A stretch of DNA of 31,273 nt, from contig MU657224.1 in assembly GCA_026770575.1 (NCBI GenBank), forward strand, positions 18,935 to 50,207. Reading direction: 5' to 3'. The notes beneath the pieces were generated by a model that was not told the DNA's origin, did no database searches, and saw only the letters and a program-made list of their open reading frames with translations. Shown here piece by piece: positions 10,497 through 20,029 of this stretch. This stretch comes from Pelagophyceae sp. CCMP2097 (lineage: Eukaryota > Sar > Pelagophyceae). The stretch's first letter is position 1. Each line of letters starts with the position of its first letter. A program made the position numbers and the translations under genes.

Positions 10497-11932
10497 CGGA
10501 CAAGGCGCGGTGGTCGTATACCGCGGCGTCGACTCCCCGCCGCGGCCGCGCTTCCCGGTTCCGGCCTGGCCCGCCCGCCGGCTCCGATGGATTAATCAAT
10601 TGAATTTACTTTGTAGCCACGCGCGGGCCCCGCCGCGGTGTGCCGTGGAGACGTGCACCCCCGTCGCCGTCGCTGCGACGAATAGCGCCAGGTACCTCCG
10701 GGGTCCCAAGAAGGGTCCCCAAGAAAGGGCCCGAGAAGGGTCCCCAACAAAACAGTGCTTACGCTCTCTCACACGTGGCCGTCGACTGGGGATTCGAGTT
10801 CCAAACTATGCAGGGCCCAACACCGCCTGGCAAGCGCCGGGACGTATTCGTCGGCCGACCCGCGTGCTCGCAGGGGCTCGCGGGCGGGGACAGGGAGGTT
10901 GCTCGACTGTTGGGTCAATGCTGGCCATAGGAAGATGCCCGAAGGCGCGTGCCGGCGCTCCCCGCAGCCGAACAGGTCCATGAACGCCAAGAGGCGCGGC
11001 GCGGACGCAGTCATCCTAGACGCCATGCCCACCTCACGGTCGTGCCTCGCGGCCACATCGACTCGCGGTCGCATGCAGTCGCCTCATCCGCACCAGGGCG
11101 ATTCCAGAGGATTTTGAAGCGGCGTGTGCCCTCGCTCCCGACGTCACGGGAGCGCCGCGTGTGCGCGCCAACGCCACCGCCGACGCCTATTTGATTCTGG
11201 AACTTGGACGCCCTTTCAAAGGCCCGGGATGTTGGGAAAAATTAACCTCATTTACAAAATCATTAACCTCATTTAAAATAGGCGTCCCGGGATGTTCCAA
11301 GGCTTTGGATGTTCCAAGCCGCCGTGGCGCAGAGATCCGACGATGCACCACTGCATTCAAAGGCGCTGCGTTGGCGCTGGACACGGCGGGGGCAACGTCG
11401 TCGGCGGCCTAGGTGATGGACACGTCGAGACTGGTGCTATACACGTAGGCGCTTGACAGATGCTCTCGCTCTGAGGCGAGGCCTTTCACCAGCTCGGGTC
11501 GACCTGTGGCAGGGGATATCCGAGACAAGCAATGTACAGCGCACACGCGGCGCGCTTTGGTCGATGATGCATCACGCCAAGCGCATGGACCCTTCCTTGT
11601 GCTTCTTTGTGCTTTCGAGACTTTAAACATGTAGGAATTCCTACGCAGAGGCCAGACATGGAACCGCGCGATGCCACCGCAATCAGCTCCACCGTCAGCG
11701 CCGACAAGACGAGGCAAAAACATTTGATGTGCGAGGTCCGCATCGAATGAAGGAGGGTGGTCTGCCGCCTCGCTTGCCTCTCCCCTCGGCGAGGACCGAC
11801 TGCCAAAGGGTGGTTCAAGTCATTCGAATCCGGGGGAGTCACCAGAGCACACACAGCACATGATTAGGCCTCGGCCACCGCCAGCCGCTGAAAGCCGCGG
11901 CTTGGGCCAGCCGCGGCAAAAGCGCTTGCCTT
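10497..11932. other. Gene-poor stretch with small degenerate repeats
   Basis: No recognisable gene in about 1.4 kb. It contains GGGTCCCCAA/AAGGGCCC iterations at about 10704-10752, a duplicated ATTAACCTCATTTA at about 11242-11274, and repeated CCCGGGATGTT nearby. Several open frames on both strands (for example 10769-11074 minus) have believable composition, but I cannot match them to a family. One minus ORF with a signal-peptide-like start is listed separately. Confidence 0.4.
11486..11743 (-). CDS. Possible small secreted protein (unrecognised)
   Basis: An 85-aa open frame starting with an ATG. Residues about 1-27 look like a signal peptide (MRTSHIKCFCLVLSALTVEL, then small residues). The rest is basic and Cys/His-containing with no family I recognise. 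It may be the first exon of a longer gene running down the minus strand, but no downstream exon could be fixed. An overlapping open frame in another register weakens the call. Confidence 0.22.
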   Translation of the reverse strand: MRTSHIKCFCLVLSALTVELIAVASRGSMSGLCVGIPTCLKSRKHKEAQGRVHALGVMHHRPKRAACALYIACLGYPLPQVDPSW

Positions 11933-13068
11933 TCAGGCCTTTGCCGCTTTCCGTGGGCCCTTTGCGGCGTCTGCGTTTGCGTTTGCGGCTGGTGCGGCCC
12001 AAGTCGCGAACTGGACGTCGGCCTCTTTCTCAATGAGAGCCATCGTCAGCGCCTTCAACGCCGCTGAAGTGCCAGGGAGCGTGAAAGGCGTATACTGCTT
12101 CAGGTCCGGAGACATGTCCACGACTAAAGTGCAGCCGGGCCTAGCGTGTCTGGGATGCCGTTTTCGAAATCGGGCCTTTCTCGTGGCGCCTTTCTCGACG
12201 CCTCCGTCGTCGACGCCTCCTTCGTACGCACGCGAGGGGCAGGCCGCCTTGGACGGCGGCTTGTAAAGCGAGGAGCCTCTCGGCGGTGCCGACGGCGGCG
12301 CGGTAGCGCGAGTCGGGCCGATTGAGTTCGACCACTTGATCACATACCTTCTTATGCTTCCCAAACAACTTGGCCACCTTCGCAGCGCACTTCAAAGACT
12401 TTGAAAGCTCGGCGGCCTTGGCCGCAGACGCGCCTGAAGCGGAGGCGGTTGTCCCAGGTGCGGGGGCGGCGCGACGGCGGCTCTCGCGGCACGAGCAAGC
12501 GTCCGCTCTTGCGGCATACAAGCGCGTCGCCACCTTGCTGTGCAACCGTCTCGGCCGTCCTCTATCAGCACCGCCCGCGACTCTGGCCGATGCTCTCATC
12601 GTCTGCGCGGTCAGTCTGATAAAGATGCATTCGATGCACCGTTTGACGCCGCGAATCGCTGATAAAGATGCACTCCAACCCTCGAGAGGCCGCCCCCTGC
12701 GCCTTTTTCCCGCCCGCGCGCGCCGACGCCAGCAGCTTGGCGCAGCACGCGCTGACCGTGCCGCCGAGCTGCTCGGGGGTGATGGTGAGGGGGTGGTCGA
12801 GGTTTTTGGACATGGACTGCCAGTCCGTTACCTTGTCAGCGTCCCGAGCTTCGCGCTTCGTCTTCTTCGCGGCCGAAGCGGTTTCGGCCGAGTCGGCGTT
12901 TTCCGCGGGCTGCTTCTTCTCGGCCGCATCAAGCTTTCGCTTTTCTTTTTTCGTTGGTTGGTCATCGTCCTCTTCTTCCAACGCAAAACCGACCAACTCC
13001 ACTTCCTCCTCGTCGTCGCCGCCGCCGAGGGCCTCGTACGATTGGCCCAGCTCGCAGTCGTCGTTCAT
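11933..13068 (-). CDS. CMS1/CMSS1-family ribosome biogenesis protein
   Basis: Cms1 homologues act in small-subunit ribosome biogenesis and resemble a reduced DEAD-helicase domain. The start ATG is at 13068. The N-terminal third is acidic/Lys-rich (EEEDDDQPTKKEKRK). The family core follows: GLECIFISDS (strand 1), AAKVAKLFGKHKK matching the family KLFAKHIK segment, AVGTAERLLAL matching VGTPGRI, and CTLVVDMSPDLKQYTPF matching the LVFDW segment. Exons 13068-12674, 12615-12232 and 12140-11933 sum to 987 nt (328 aa). The second intron (12141-12231, donor GTGCGT, acceptor TAG) is well supported. The first is uncertain: the 58-nt choice removes CIFIS, while a 37-nt alternative would keep it. The stop is at 11935-11933. 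Confidence 0.78.
12616..12672. repeat. Two 14-bp direct repeats at the first intron of the CMS1-like gene
   Basis: CTGATAAAGATGCA (plus strand) occurs at 12616-12629 and 12659-12672, a 43-bp spacing. On the coding strand the downstream copy ends in CAG, the acceptor of the simplest 58-nt intron, and the upstream copy lies just after its GT donor. Confidence 0.7.
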
Positions 13069-14540
13069 CTTGGCGGGAGGCCGCGCGAGTCCGCGAGACG
13101 AGCAGCCGAGAAGTATCGCCAGATGACACTTTAGCGATTGAGCGGGGTGGGTTCCGAGTTGGTGGGAAATTGTGTTCCGAATTTTTCCCCCTTTTACGGG
13201 GATATTAAAGCCGACGACGCAAAGTTGTGCCTCCCAGAGGCCGCCTGCGGGGGTGGGCGTGGTCGCTATGGGCCTCCCTGCCCCCCGGGGTGTCCGTGAC
13301 ATGATCAGCCTCGAGGAGGGCGCCTTGCAAGGGCGTGAACAAGCGCTTCCCCCAATATTTTGGACTTGATAAAATCTTTATTTGCCTCCTTACCTTGATT
13401 TTAACTTGATTTTGCCTCCGTATTGCGAAGGTTCGGGCCCGGCTGGCAATCGCAGTCGCAGGAATCGAAATTCTGGCTATGTGACGGGGCGGGTCCATAC
13501 GTACTGGGGTGGTATATGACGAATACTGTACGATTGCCGCGAGTGGCGCTTCAGACGAGCCAAAACAGACGTCCGATTTTTAGTTTAAGCGTTTTAAACA
13601 AACAATTTCTAGAGTATCGGGCATCATGGGACTCAGCGCGACGTCCTTTATCACTCCCAACAGAGCCAAACTCCAACCGACGAAAACTCCGATTGCCAGA
13701 AAGTCCTCGGCGTCATTGGCGATACCCCTTGTAGAAACGAGACAGGGACGTGACGAAACCCCCGGAAGCCAAAATCAAACAGAGGGACGACGAGGCTGGT
13801 TCGCCGGCAATTTTGGCTACCGACGCGCGAGGCGGCGACAAGGTCCCTCGTCTTTCAAGGCGTGGGAACGGATACGCTTCAAAATCCGCCCTTGCAGCTA
13901 CTTTGGTTGGCTCTCGCCCATCGCCAATGACTTATTCGCCTCCCGACATGCTTTTTCGATCGTTTTACGGGAATTGGGATTTAAATCACACCCCCTTTAT
14001 CTTTTTTGTTACCTGTTGGAATTCGCTCAACCAAGCGATTTCGGGCCTCTTTTCGCCCCGCGATGTCGCGTGCAAAGTTGCCGGCGAACAAGTTTCTAAG
14101 TTGGAGCGCTAGCCGATTTCCGTGATAACGCTTCCGGGGGTGTACGTAACGTATAGTTTGTGACTGTGAGAGTCACGAGCCTGTTAGAAAGGTCAGAGGA
14201 GGGCGCCGACGGGGGGGGGGGCGGGCGCTTTGGGGGGGTCGCGCGGGGTGGAGCCGAGGGCCCGCCAGCGAAAAACTGGGCCCCGGGGCCCGGCGTGGGA
14301 CGCACGGCCGCGCCGCGCGCGCTCAACGGACGGCATTTGACCCCGCACAAGCAGAAAAAGCGCCTCGACGACGTCGCCGTCGTCTTAGCCAGCCAGGCCA
14401 GCGCGAGGCTAACGCCCACGAACCACGCCCGCGCGCCGCGCACCGACAAAAGTTGCCCCAAATCCCTGTGTCGTTCCGAGAGAAGTATGCGCACGAATGA
14501 GGGGATGCGCAGAAAAAAGTACTACTTTGGAGCATCGAGT
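13069..14540. other. Gene-poor, AT-richer stretch
   Basis: No recognisable gene. Base composition from about 13360 to 14110 is visibly more AT-rich than the rest of the window. Two overlapping open frames (13626-14099 and 13750-14112, plus) cover the AT-rich part but have no family resemblance, and each casts doubt on the other. Imperfect inverted 17-mers lie at 13799-13815 and 14073-14089. A G-run of about 12 sits near 14210, followed by GC-rich DNA with poorly supported open frames on both strands. Confidence 0.4.
13799..14089. repeat. Unit bounded by 17-bp inverted repeats
   Basis: GTTCGCCGGCAATTTTG (13799-13815) and the reverse complement of 14073-14089 differ at one base in 17. They bound a 291-bp AT-rich segment. 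No clear target-site duplication is visible. It could be a small inverted-repeat element or coincidence in a GCCGGC-rich genome. Confidence 0.45.
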
Positions 14541-14649
14541 CTCAGCTCTCCGGGCGTGGGCATAGTCACAGGCGACGGCGTTGGAAAGAGGGGAAGCAAG
14601 GCTTTCGAAATCCATCGGCCGTGACCATGTCCACGCCCGAAGAGCTGAG
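14541..14649. repeat. Inverted-repeat (MITE-like) element, copy 1
   Basis: 109 bp. The left end CTCAGCTCTCCGGGCGTGG and the reverse complement of the right end (14631-14649) match at 18 of 19 bases. The interior has ATAGTCACAG, GCGTTGGAAAGAGG and GTGACCATGT, which recur in order in copy 2. The size and ends fit a miniature inverted-repeat element; a structured RNA is an alternative. Confidence 0.7.
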
Positions 14650-14690
14650 ATAAGTTGACATATTCTCAAACTTTGGCAACCTGTATGTAG

Positions 14691-14798
14691 CTCAGCTCTC
14701 CGAGCAGCTTATAGTCACAGACTGGAGCGTTGGAAAGAGGAAGTTAAGGGCCCTCCATATCCGTCGCTCATGACCATGTACATGTCCTGGGAGCTGAG
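14691..14798. repeat. Inverted-repeat (MITE-like) element, copy 2
   Basis: 108 bp, starting 150 bp after copy 1. It opens with the same CTCAGCTCTCCG and closes with GAGCTGAG, so the inner stem is shorter and more diverged (the right end reads CATGTCCTGGGAGCTGAG). The interior ATAGTCACAG, GCGTTGGAAAGAGG and ATGACCATGT is shared with copy 1. Two diverged copies of the same length show this is a repeat family. Confidence 0.7.
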
Positions 14799-15187
14799 GT
14801 ACTGGCCGCCAAAGTTCGACTTATCTCAAACTACTCTCTTTCCAAAAGTTTGGACTTGGAATTGTCAATAAGCCAGATTTTTGGAATTCATCATGTCTGA
14901 AATGGGCTCTTAAGTCCACCAGGGAGGTCGAACGGACCGATGCTCTCGTGGAACGGATCTCCGATTCACTCCGCATCCCCTCCTGAAATCACCCACAATC
15001 CCAAGACATCGGCCCAATTTGACTTTGATCTAAAACGCGGCCGGGTTCTGGCGCGCCGATCGTGGCGCAAACTAGGAACGCTCAAAGGCCCTTGGCGAGG
15101 CAAATGTTTGCACCTAAGAAACATGGCCATTCCTCGAGAGAAACCCTTGCGCACGGCGGCTATTTGCTCATGCTTTGTGGCCCCGTG
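14799..15187. other. Unassigned DNA between repeat blocks
   Basis: About 390 bp, AT-richer to about 14910 (GGAATTGTCAATAAGCC and a following T-run). The short open frame at 14940-15218 has no recognisable family and runs into the tandem repeat. I see no gene here. Confidence 0.4.
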
Positions 15188-15620
15188 CTCCCCGCGCACG
15201 GCCTGCAGTTGCCCTTGAAGGCAGCTGTCCTTACCCGGCGGAGTCCGTCTGGTCTCGGAGGGCTCCCCCTCGGTGGAGGGGGGGGCATAAGGTCCAGAAG
15301 ATCTATGACCCCGGTTCCCACGACACTGCGTCGGGCTCCCTCTGGACTGCGAACTCCCCGCGCACGGCCTGCGCCTGCCCCCAAAGGCAGTCGCAGAAGC
15401 CTCCTTACCCGGCGGAGTCCGCCTGGTCTCCCTCCGTGGAGGGGGGGGCTATAAGGTGTAACACCGGACGGCTCAGATCCACAACCTCCAGAAGGCCCCC
15501 TTACCCGGCGGAGTCCGCCTGGTCTCGGGGGGCTCCTCTCTCGGAGGGGACCACCCACCTGCCACGCTCTCTCTCTTCCAGAGGCGTCCACTGCTGAGTA
15601 CGACACTGCGTCGGGCGAGC
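15188..15620. repeat. Imperfect tandem repeat with palindromic GGCGGAGTCCGCC core
   Basis: CTCCCCGCGCACGGCCTGC recurs at about 15188 and 15354 (166-bp spacing). TTACCCGGCGGAGTCCG occurs at about 15231, 15405 and 15501, each followed by YCTGGTCTC. ACGACACTGCGTCGGGC occurs near 15320 and 15601. The core GGCGG-AGT-CCGCC is self-complementary. Runs of GGAGGGGGGGC follow two of the copies. No protein is credible through it. Confidence 0.7.
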
Positions 15621-15941
15621 AGTCCCTCTGGCAATAGCAACAACAGCACCTATCGCGGTCTGCCCCTTCCCATAGCGCGTCAGGGTGCACGCGACCGACT
15701 GCAGCGGTGCAGTGATGGGGACAAAGATACTGATCAGACTAAAACGTGTTCGAACCTCCAACGCGGAGCTAAGCGTCCTCAAACCAGTCCAACAGCTCCT
15801 TACAAGGGCCCCTCTTCGCTGCTCGAGGAGGTCTGATCCCTTAGCACACAAAGCTCGCCGTGGTGCGGAATGAAGCCGAATGGAAAAGGTGTCCGCCTCG
15901 GCGCGGCAATCGCAGAGTGCGCTCCACCGGCGAGAGATGGC
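15621..15941. other. Downstream region of the prolyl oligopeptidase gene
   Basis: 320 bp with no gene seen. It should contain the 3' UTR of the minus-strand prolyl oligopeptidase. A GTTCGAACC string near 15748 recalls a tRNA T-loop, but no acceptor or anticodon stem can be drawn around it. Confidence 0.35.
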
Positions 15942-18900
15942 TCAGTCCAAGCCGAGCTGCTTGGAGAGGAAGGTGTACGTCATGGCCCACATGTACGCGC
16001 GCTGCGTGTTGTCGGCCGCGCCGCCGTGGCCGCCCTCGGTGTTCTCCCAGTACAGGCAGAGCGGGACCTCGAGGGCATTCTCTCGGTTCTTGTATCGGAA
16101 TTCCTCTCGAAATTTTCACAAACCTGGCTCTTGGGCGCCTCGTCCAGCAACGCTTTGACCATCTTGCGCGCGTGGCCCGGGTGGACGCGGTCGTCTCGGG
16201 TGGAAGTGGTGAAGAGCACTTTCGGGCACTTCCACTCGGAATCGGCCTCGGTGGCAATTCCGTCGGCCCCGGCCAGCCCAAGAATCCCCTGCCTCAGGAG
16301 CTGGTAGGGCGAGTGTCTTTGCAGATACAGCCACTCTTCGGCGACGTCCGGGTCGCCGTACTCTGCCATCCATGATGCACCTAATCACCTGATCTCAATC
16401 CCAACTCGATGTGATGGAGAGTCGCTTGGGATTTGATTGAGAGCCCGTCGGATGGCAGAGGACGGCACCGTACCCGCTAAAAGGTGCGAGTAGCGCTGCA
16501 TGTCCAGCAGCGGGACCTACAAATTCAGTCTTGAAAGCCTACCAAGGCCACTCCGCAACCCACCCCCGTAATATAAGAGAATGACAGAGCGGCCCGTCCC
16601 GGAGGACCGTGCAAAGGCCACAAAGGCGACCCGTTTCAAAGGCGACCCGTTTCAAAGGCAGCCCGTTTCAAAGGCCCGCTCTCGGCACGAACCTGGCACA
16701 CCGCGGCTCCAAAGAGCTTTGAGGCGACGGGCCGCGTCAGCATGTTGCCCACGAGTAGACCGCCGTTCGACCCGCCGATCACGGCCAGCTTGTGAGGCGA
16801 GGTGATCTTCCGTTGGATGAGGTCCTGCGCGACCGCCTCGACGTCTTCATAAGCCTTGTGTCTTTTTTCCTTGAGCGCGGCTTGATGCCACGCGGGGCCG
16901 TACTCGCCGCCGCCGCGAATGTTGGCGATCACCTTGATGCCGCCGCGCTCGAGCCTCAAAGTGTCAAGAATTCGGGCCCCGGCTTCCCTGCGGTGGACCC
17001 CGGATCTTCCCTGCGGCGCAGAGGGGCCGTGGCAAGGGCCCGTCCAAGGGCCATCGGCAAGGGCCATCGGCAAGCGACGTCGCCGCTTCCCGCTGACTTG
17101 CAACGTCGCTGACTTGACAATGTCGCTGACTTGCCAATCCAGTTGCCCTTTTCCTCGATACTGCACCAAAACATGATGCGTCGGGGGACCTCTGGAAAGG
17201 GCCCTCAGAAAGGCCCGGAGAGCGGCCCTCCGGAGAGCGGCCCTCCGGCATAGGGCCCTCCGAAAGCCCGGGGCCCTCCGAACGGGCCCTCCGAACGGGC
17301 CCTCAGGAAGGGCCCGTAAAGAGTCCGGAGAGAGGGCCCGTCCAAGGGCCCTTTCGAGGGTCCCCAAAGAGTGGCCATCCGTCGAGGCCGTATCGAGTCC
17401 ATCGAGGGGCCCGTCGAAACGACCTCAGAAAAGGCCCTCGGAAGGGACCGTGCAAGGGGCCCTCAGAAGGGCCTGTAGAGGGCCTGTAGAGGGCCCCCCG
17501 AACGCGGCCCTCCGTCGAGGACGCAGAGGGTCTGTCGAAGGGGCGGTCGTCGAAGTGAACCTTCAAAGGGCCCTCGGCAAGGGCCCTCGGCAAGGGTCCT
17601 CGGCAAGGGACCTCGGCAAGGGACCTCGGAAAGGGCCCTCGGCAAGGGTCCTCGGCAAGGGTCCTCGGCAAGGGCCTGTAGAAGGACCCTTTCGAGGGCC
17701 CCCGGAGAGCGGCCCTTTTTCGAGGCCGCAGAGGGAGACGAGGCCTGCGGAAGGACCCGTACGAGGGACTGTCCAACGGCTTTCAGAAAACGGCTTTCAG
17801 AAAACGGTCTCAGGAGGACCCGCCTTGAGGCCCAGCCCCGGCTTCTCTCTTCTCGATTCGGCAAAGCGCATCGACCCCGCGGCCTCGAAAAAGGGGCCCC
17901 GCAATCATTCGACGACGCCGGTTCGCTTGCCAGCCTGCGCCGACGCCCGCCGAGTAGCCTGGAGTCATGCTAATTTCGAATCCTCCGTAGGCGTCTAAGA
18001 GCGCCGGGTTGCCGCCGTCGAAGACGACGTCGTCGCGGCGCACGACAAAGTACGGGATCTTTGTCCCATCGACCGAAGTGGCAAAATGCTGGTCCACGAC
18101 CAAATTCGAGGCCTCAAACATGGCCGGCTTGACCTTGACCTTTTCCGCGATACCGCCTTGGGCCAAGTCGGATGCGTCGACGAGCTCCAGCGTGTCGGGC
18201 ACGAGGTAGCCGTCCCGTGACAACCAGAGCAGGTTGTCTTGGTCGGCCGCGCGAGAAACGCACGAGACCGAGACGTCTTCTCCCACCGCCACCAAAGCGC
18301 CGTCGCCGGCTGAATGCCACTCGCCCTCGTTGAAGCGCCAGAAGACGAGTTTCGTACGGACGTCTTCCAGCACCTTGAGGATCAAAAAGTCTTTTGTCTC
18401 CGTCGTCCCAGCCAACGACGCTGCCGCGCAAGGCTCGAACAGCGCCATCGCTCCGCCGAATTCGCCGCGCATGACGTCGGCCATGGCCACGGAGATGAGC
18501 GATCCTGCCTTGAACGTCCTGCCGGAGGTGGCCCAATCCGTTCTGAGCGTGATGAGGGCCAGATTCGCAAACGTCCCCATCTCGGCGTCGTCCGGGATGG
18601 GCACGCTTCCAAAGGGCGCAGGCTCCTCCGAAGCAGGAGTCTCTAAGTTTTCTAAGCGGCGGTACGAGTATTTGGAAGTGTAGAACGTCACGCTGCGAAC
18701 TCGGAACTCGTGGAATACACCACGGTCCTCGTACGCGTACATCGACGAGGCCACGTCCGCCTTTTCGCCTTCAAACACGACTTTGGCCTCGGATAAAGGC
18801 GTCCCTCGAAGCCAGGATTTCACGATTCGGGGATAACCAGAGGCCGTCAGCGTCGACCCGTCCCCGCCAAAGTCCGTCCCAACCAAGCACTCGTTCCTCG

Positions 18901-19474
18901 ACCGCCACGAAATCCGCGTTTTTGCGGGATCGCCGAGAGCAAAGCCCTTTTCCGGCCCCTCGACGTCCACAAAAGTCTCGGTGACTAAACAAAATTCCCG
19001 ACACGTGTCTGCGTCGCTCCCGCCCGGAGATAACGAAATTAAAGCGCGGTCGCAGGCCTTGCCCTTTTCGTGGAGGAGACGGGAGCCGTGCCAGACCCAA
19101 GACTTTGCGGTGCCCACGGTAGGCGGGGGCAGAGCATCGACGTCTAAAGCAACGCGCCATTCCGGCGTTGTCGTCTTGTAAGACTCTTCCGTACAGCTCC
19201 GCCAGATGCCCTGCTTGTGCGCGTCGTCCTGCCAGAAGTTGTACAGCCGGCCGCCTTGGTGGCCGTCGGAAATGCGGTAAGCACCTGGAATCTTATCCTT
19301 ACTGTCGAGGATGCCCAAAATCTTCTTGTAAACAGCTGTCTCCTTCAAATCGCCCAAGGCGGCCACCGTCTCCGCGTTGCGCTCACCAACCCACTTCAAA
19401 GGCTCTTCGCCGAGGACGACTTCCAGCGAAGCGTGCGGGTCTGTCGGGCACTCGCCCTCTACAAAAGAGCTCAT
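15942..19474 (-). CDS. Prolyl oligopeptidase, family S9A (five exons)
   Basis: Serine peptidase that cleaves short peptides after proline. Exons 19474-17931, 16954-16693, 16516-16474, 16380-16124 and 16067-15942 join in phase to 2,232 nt (743 aa). The N-terminal two-thirds is the beta-propeller (PLKWVGERN near the start). The hydrolase domain has DAYGGFEISMTPGYS, then IANIRGGGEYGPAWH, nucleophile Ser about 577 in GGSNGG, Asp about 679/680 in TSTRDDRVHPGHA and His about 716 in TEGGHGGA, so the triad is complete. LLAGASWMAEYGDPD resembles the bacterial-type branch of S9A as I know it. The start is the only ATG before the conserved N-terminus. Intron 1 is 976 nt, opens with GC rather than GT, and is packed with minisatellite. 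The other introns (176, 93 and 56 nt) are canonical. Confidence 0.93.
16615..16676. repeat. Short tandem repeat in prolyl oligopeptidase intron 2
   Basis: AGGCGACCCGTTTCAA and its variant AGGCAGCCCGTTTCAA repeat three times in tandem, with partial units at both sides, inside the 176-nt intron 16517-16692. Confidence 0.7.
17049..17120. repeat. Further repeats near the 3' end of the same intron
   Basis: GGCCATCGGCAAG occurs twice (from 17049), followed by three copies of a CGCTGACTTG-centred unit of about 15 bp (17091-17140). The first unit also occurs, in the same transcript orientation, in an intron of the neighbouring divergent gene (20145-20159). Confidence 0.65.
17170..17820. repeat. GGGCCC-rich minisatellite inside the prolyl oligopeptidase intron
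   Basis: The cleanest part (about 17570-17675) is a 13-bp unit GGGCCCTCGGCAA, with variants GGGTCCTCGGCAA and GGGACCTCGGCAA, in about eight consecutive copies. Flanking parts have related units such as GGGCCCTCCGAAC and AGAGCGGCCCTCCGG. Open reading frames through it on both strands are repeat artefacts (Gly-Pro-Arg-rich). Confidence 0.85.
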
Positions 19475-20029
19475 GACTCGGCTCCTTAAATGGCTCGCCC
19501 GAGGTGCGGCTAAGCGCCGAAAAGGCCGCAAGGCGAGGCAGCGGCCGAAGAGCAGCGCGGGGCTCAGCCGGAAAATAATATCGGAGAGCGGACGCGCGGA
19601 GGAGCGCTGGCGCTGGTCTGACTGCACTTCTGAAAAACGCGAAGGGGCTCAGAAGGACTTGATTCGGTACTTCACGGGCCACGTCGCTCGAAGTTTTCCA
19701 AGGGAGTGGACGGTCGCGCGCGGTCTCTTCACGCCCTCTCTCCGCGCGGGATAGGGTGCTGGGACCCTGCGAACCACCCGCGACTTAAATCGTCTTCCGC
19801 CGCAGCGCGCCGGCGCGTCGGCTCCGGGCCGCTTTGGGCCACGCCTCGTGTCTCGCGGGCGTACCTGGTTCTCCCGGCGATTGCTTTCGCGTAATTTCCT
19901 GGAACCATTATGGAGTTTTACTCGAAAACCAACTTTTCTATCGAACGGAAATTTGTCAAAAAGACGAAAAACTTTTTGATCTACAAACCGTGAAAGCTCT
20001 CGACCGCGAGCCCGGGCGACGGCGGCGCC
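19475..20029. promoter_or_regulatory. Divergent intergenic region between prolyl oligopeptidase and PGP-repeat gene
   Basis: 555 bp separate the two divergent start codons. The half next to the prolyl oligopeptidase is GC-rich, and the frame remains open there without another ATG. The half from about 19885 to 20000 is AT-rich with A- and T-runs (GACGAAAAACTTTTTGATC) just upstream of the plus-strand start. It must hold both promoters; no defined motif is recognised. Confidence 0.5.

Larger units (their letters stand above)
16955..17930 (-). other. 976-nt GC-AG intron of the prolyl oligopeptidase gene
   Basis: Only a donor of TG|GCAAGCG at 17930 with the acceptor ending at 16955 gives the conserved junction GAGW-LERGGIKVIANIRGGG in frame. 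No GT in the exon end has the required phase 2. GCAAG is the usual form of GC donors. The intron is several times longer than the other introns of this gene and is dominated by tandem repeats. Confidence 0.75.

Noticed and set aside
10769..11074. 101-aa minus-strand frame with protein-like composition
   Set aside because: No family recognised, and an equally plausible plus-strand frame overlaps it. Not enough to call a gene.
11815..11850. ATTCGAATCC resembling a tRNA T-loop
   Set aside because: No cloverleaf partners nearby.
14160..14624. Plus and minus open frames around the G-run near 14210
   Set aside because: Overlapping frames on both strands, low-complexity start, no recognised domain, and the plus frame ends inside the hairpin repeat.
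15188..15620. CRISPR-like spaced repeats
   Set aside because: Spacing is irregular (about 174 and 96 bp), the intervening sequence is itself repeated, and the host is eukaryotic.
15735..15770. tRNA-like GTTCGAACC
   Set aside because: No paired acceptor, D or anticodon stems can be built around it on either strand.
17303..17864. Long open frames on both strands made of Gly/Pro/Arg-rich sequence
   Set aside because: They are translations of the GGGCCC minisatellite inside a prolyl oligopeptidase intron, whose flanking exons join exactly without them.
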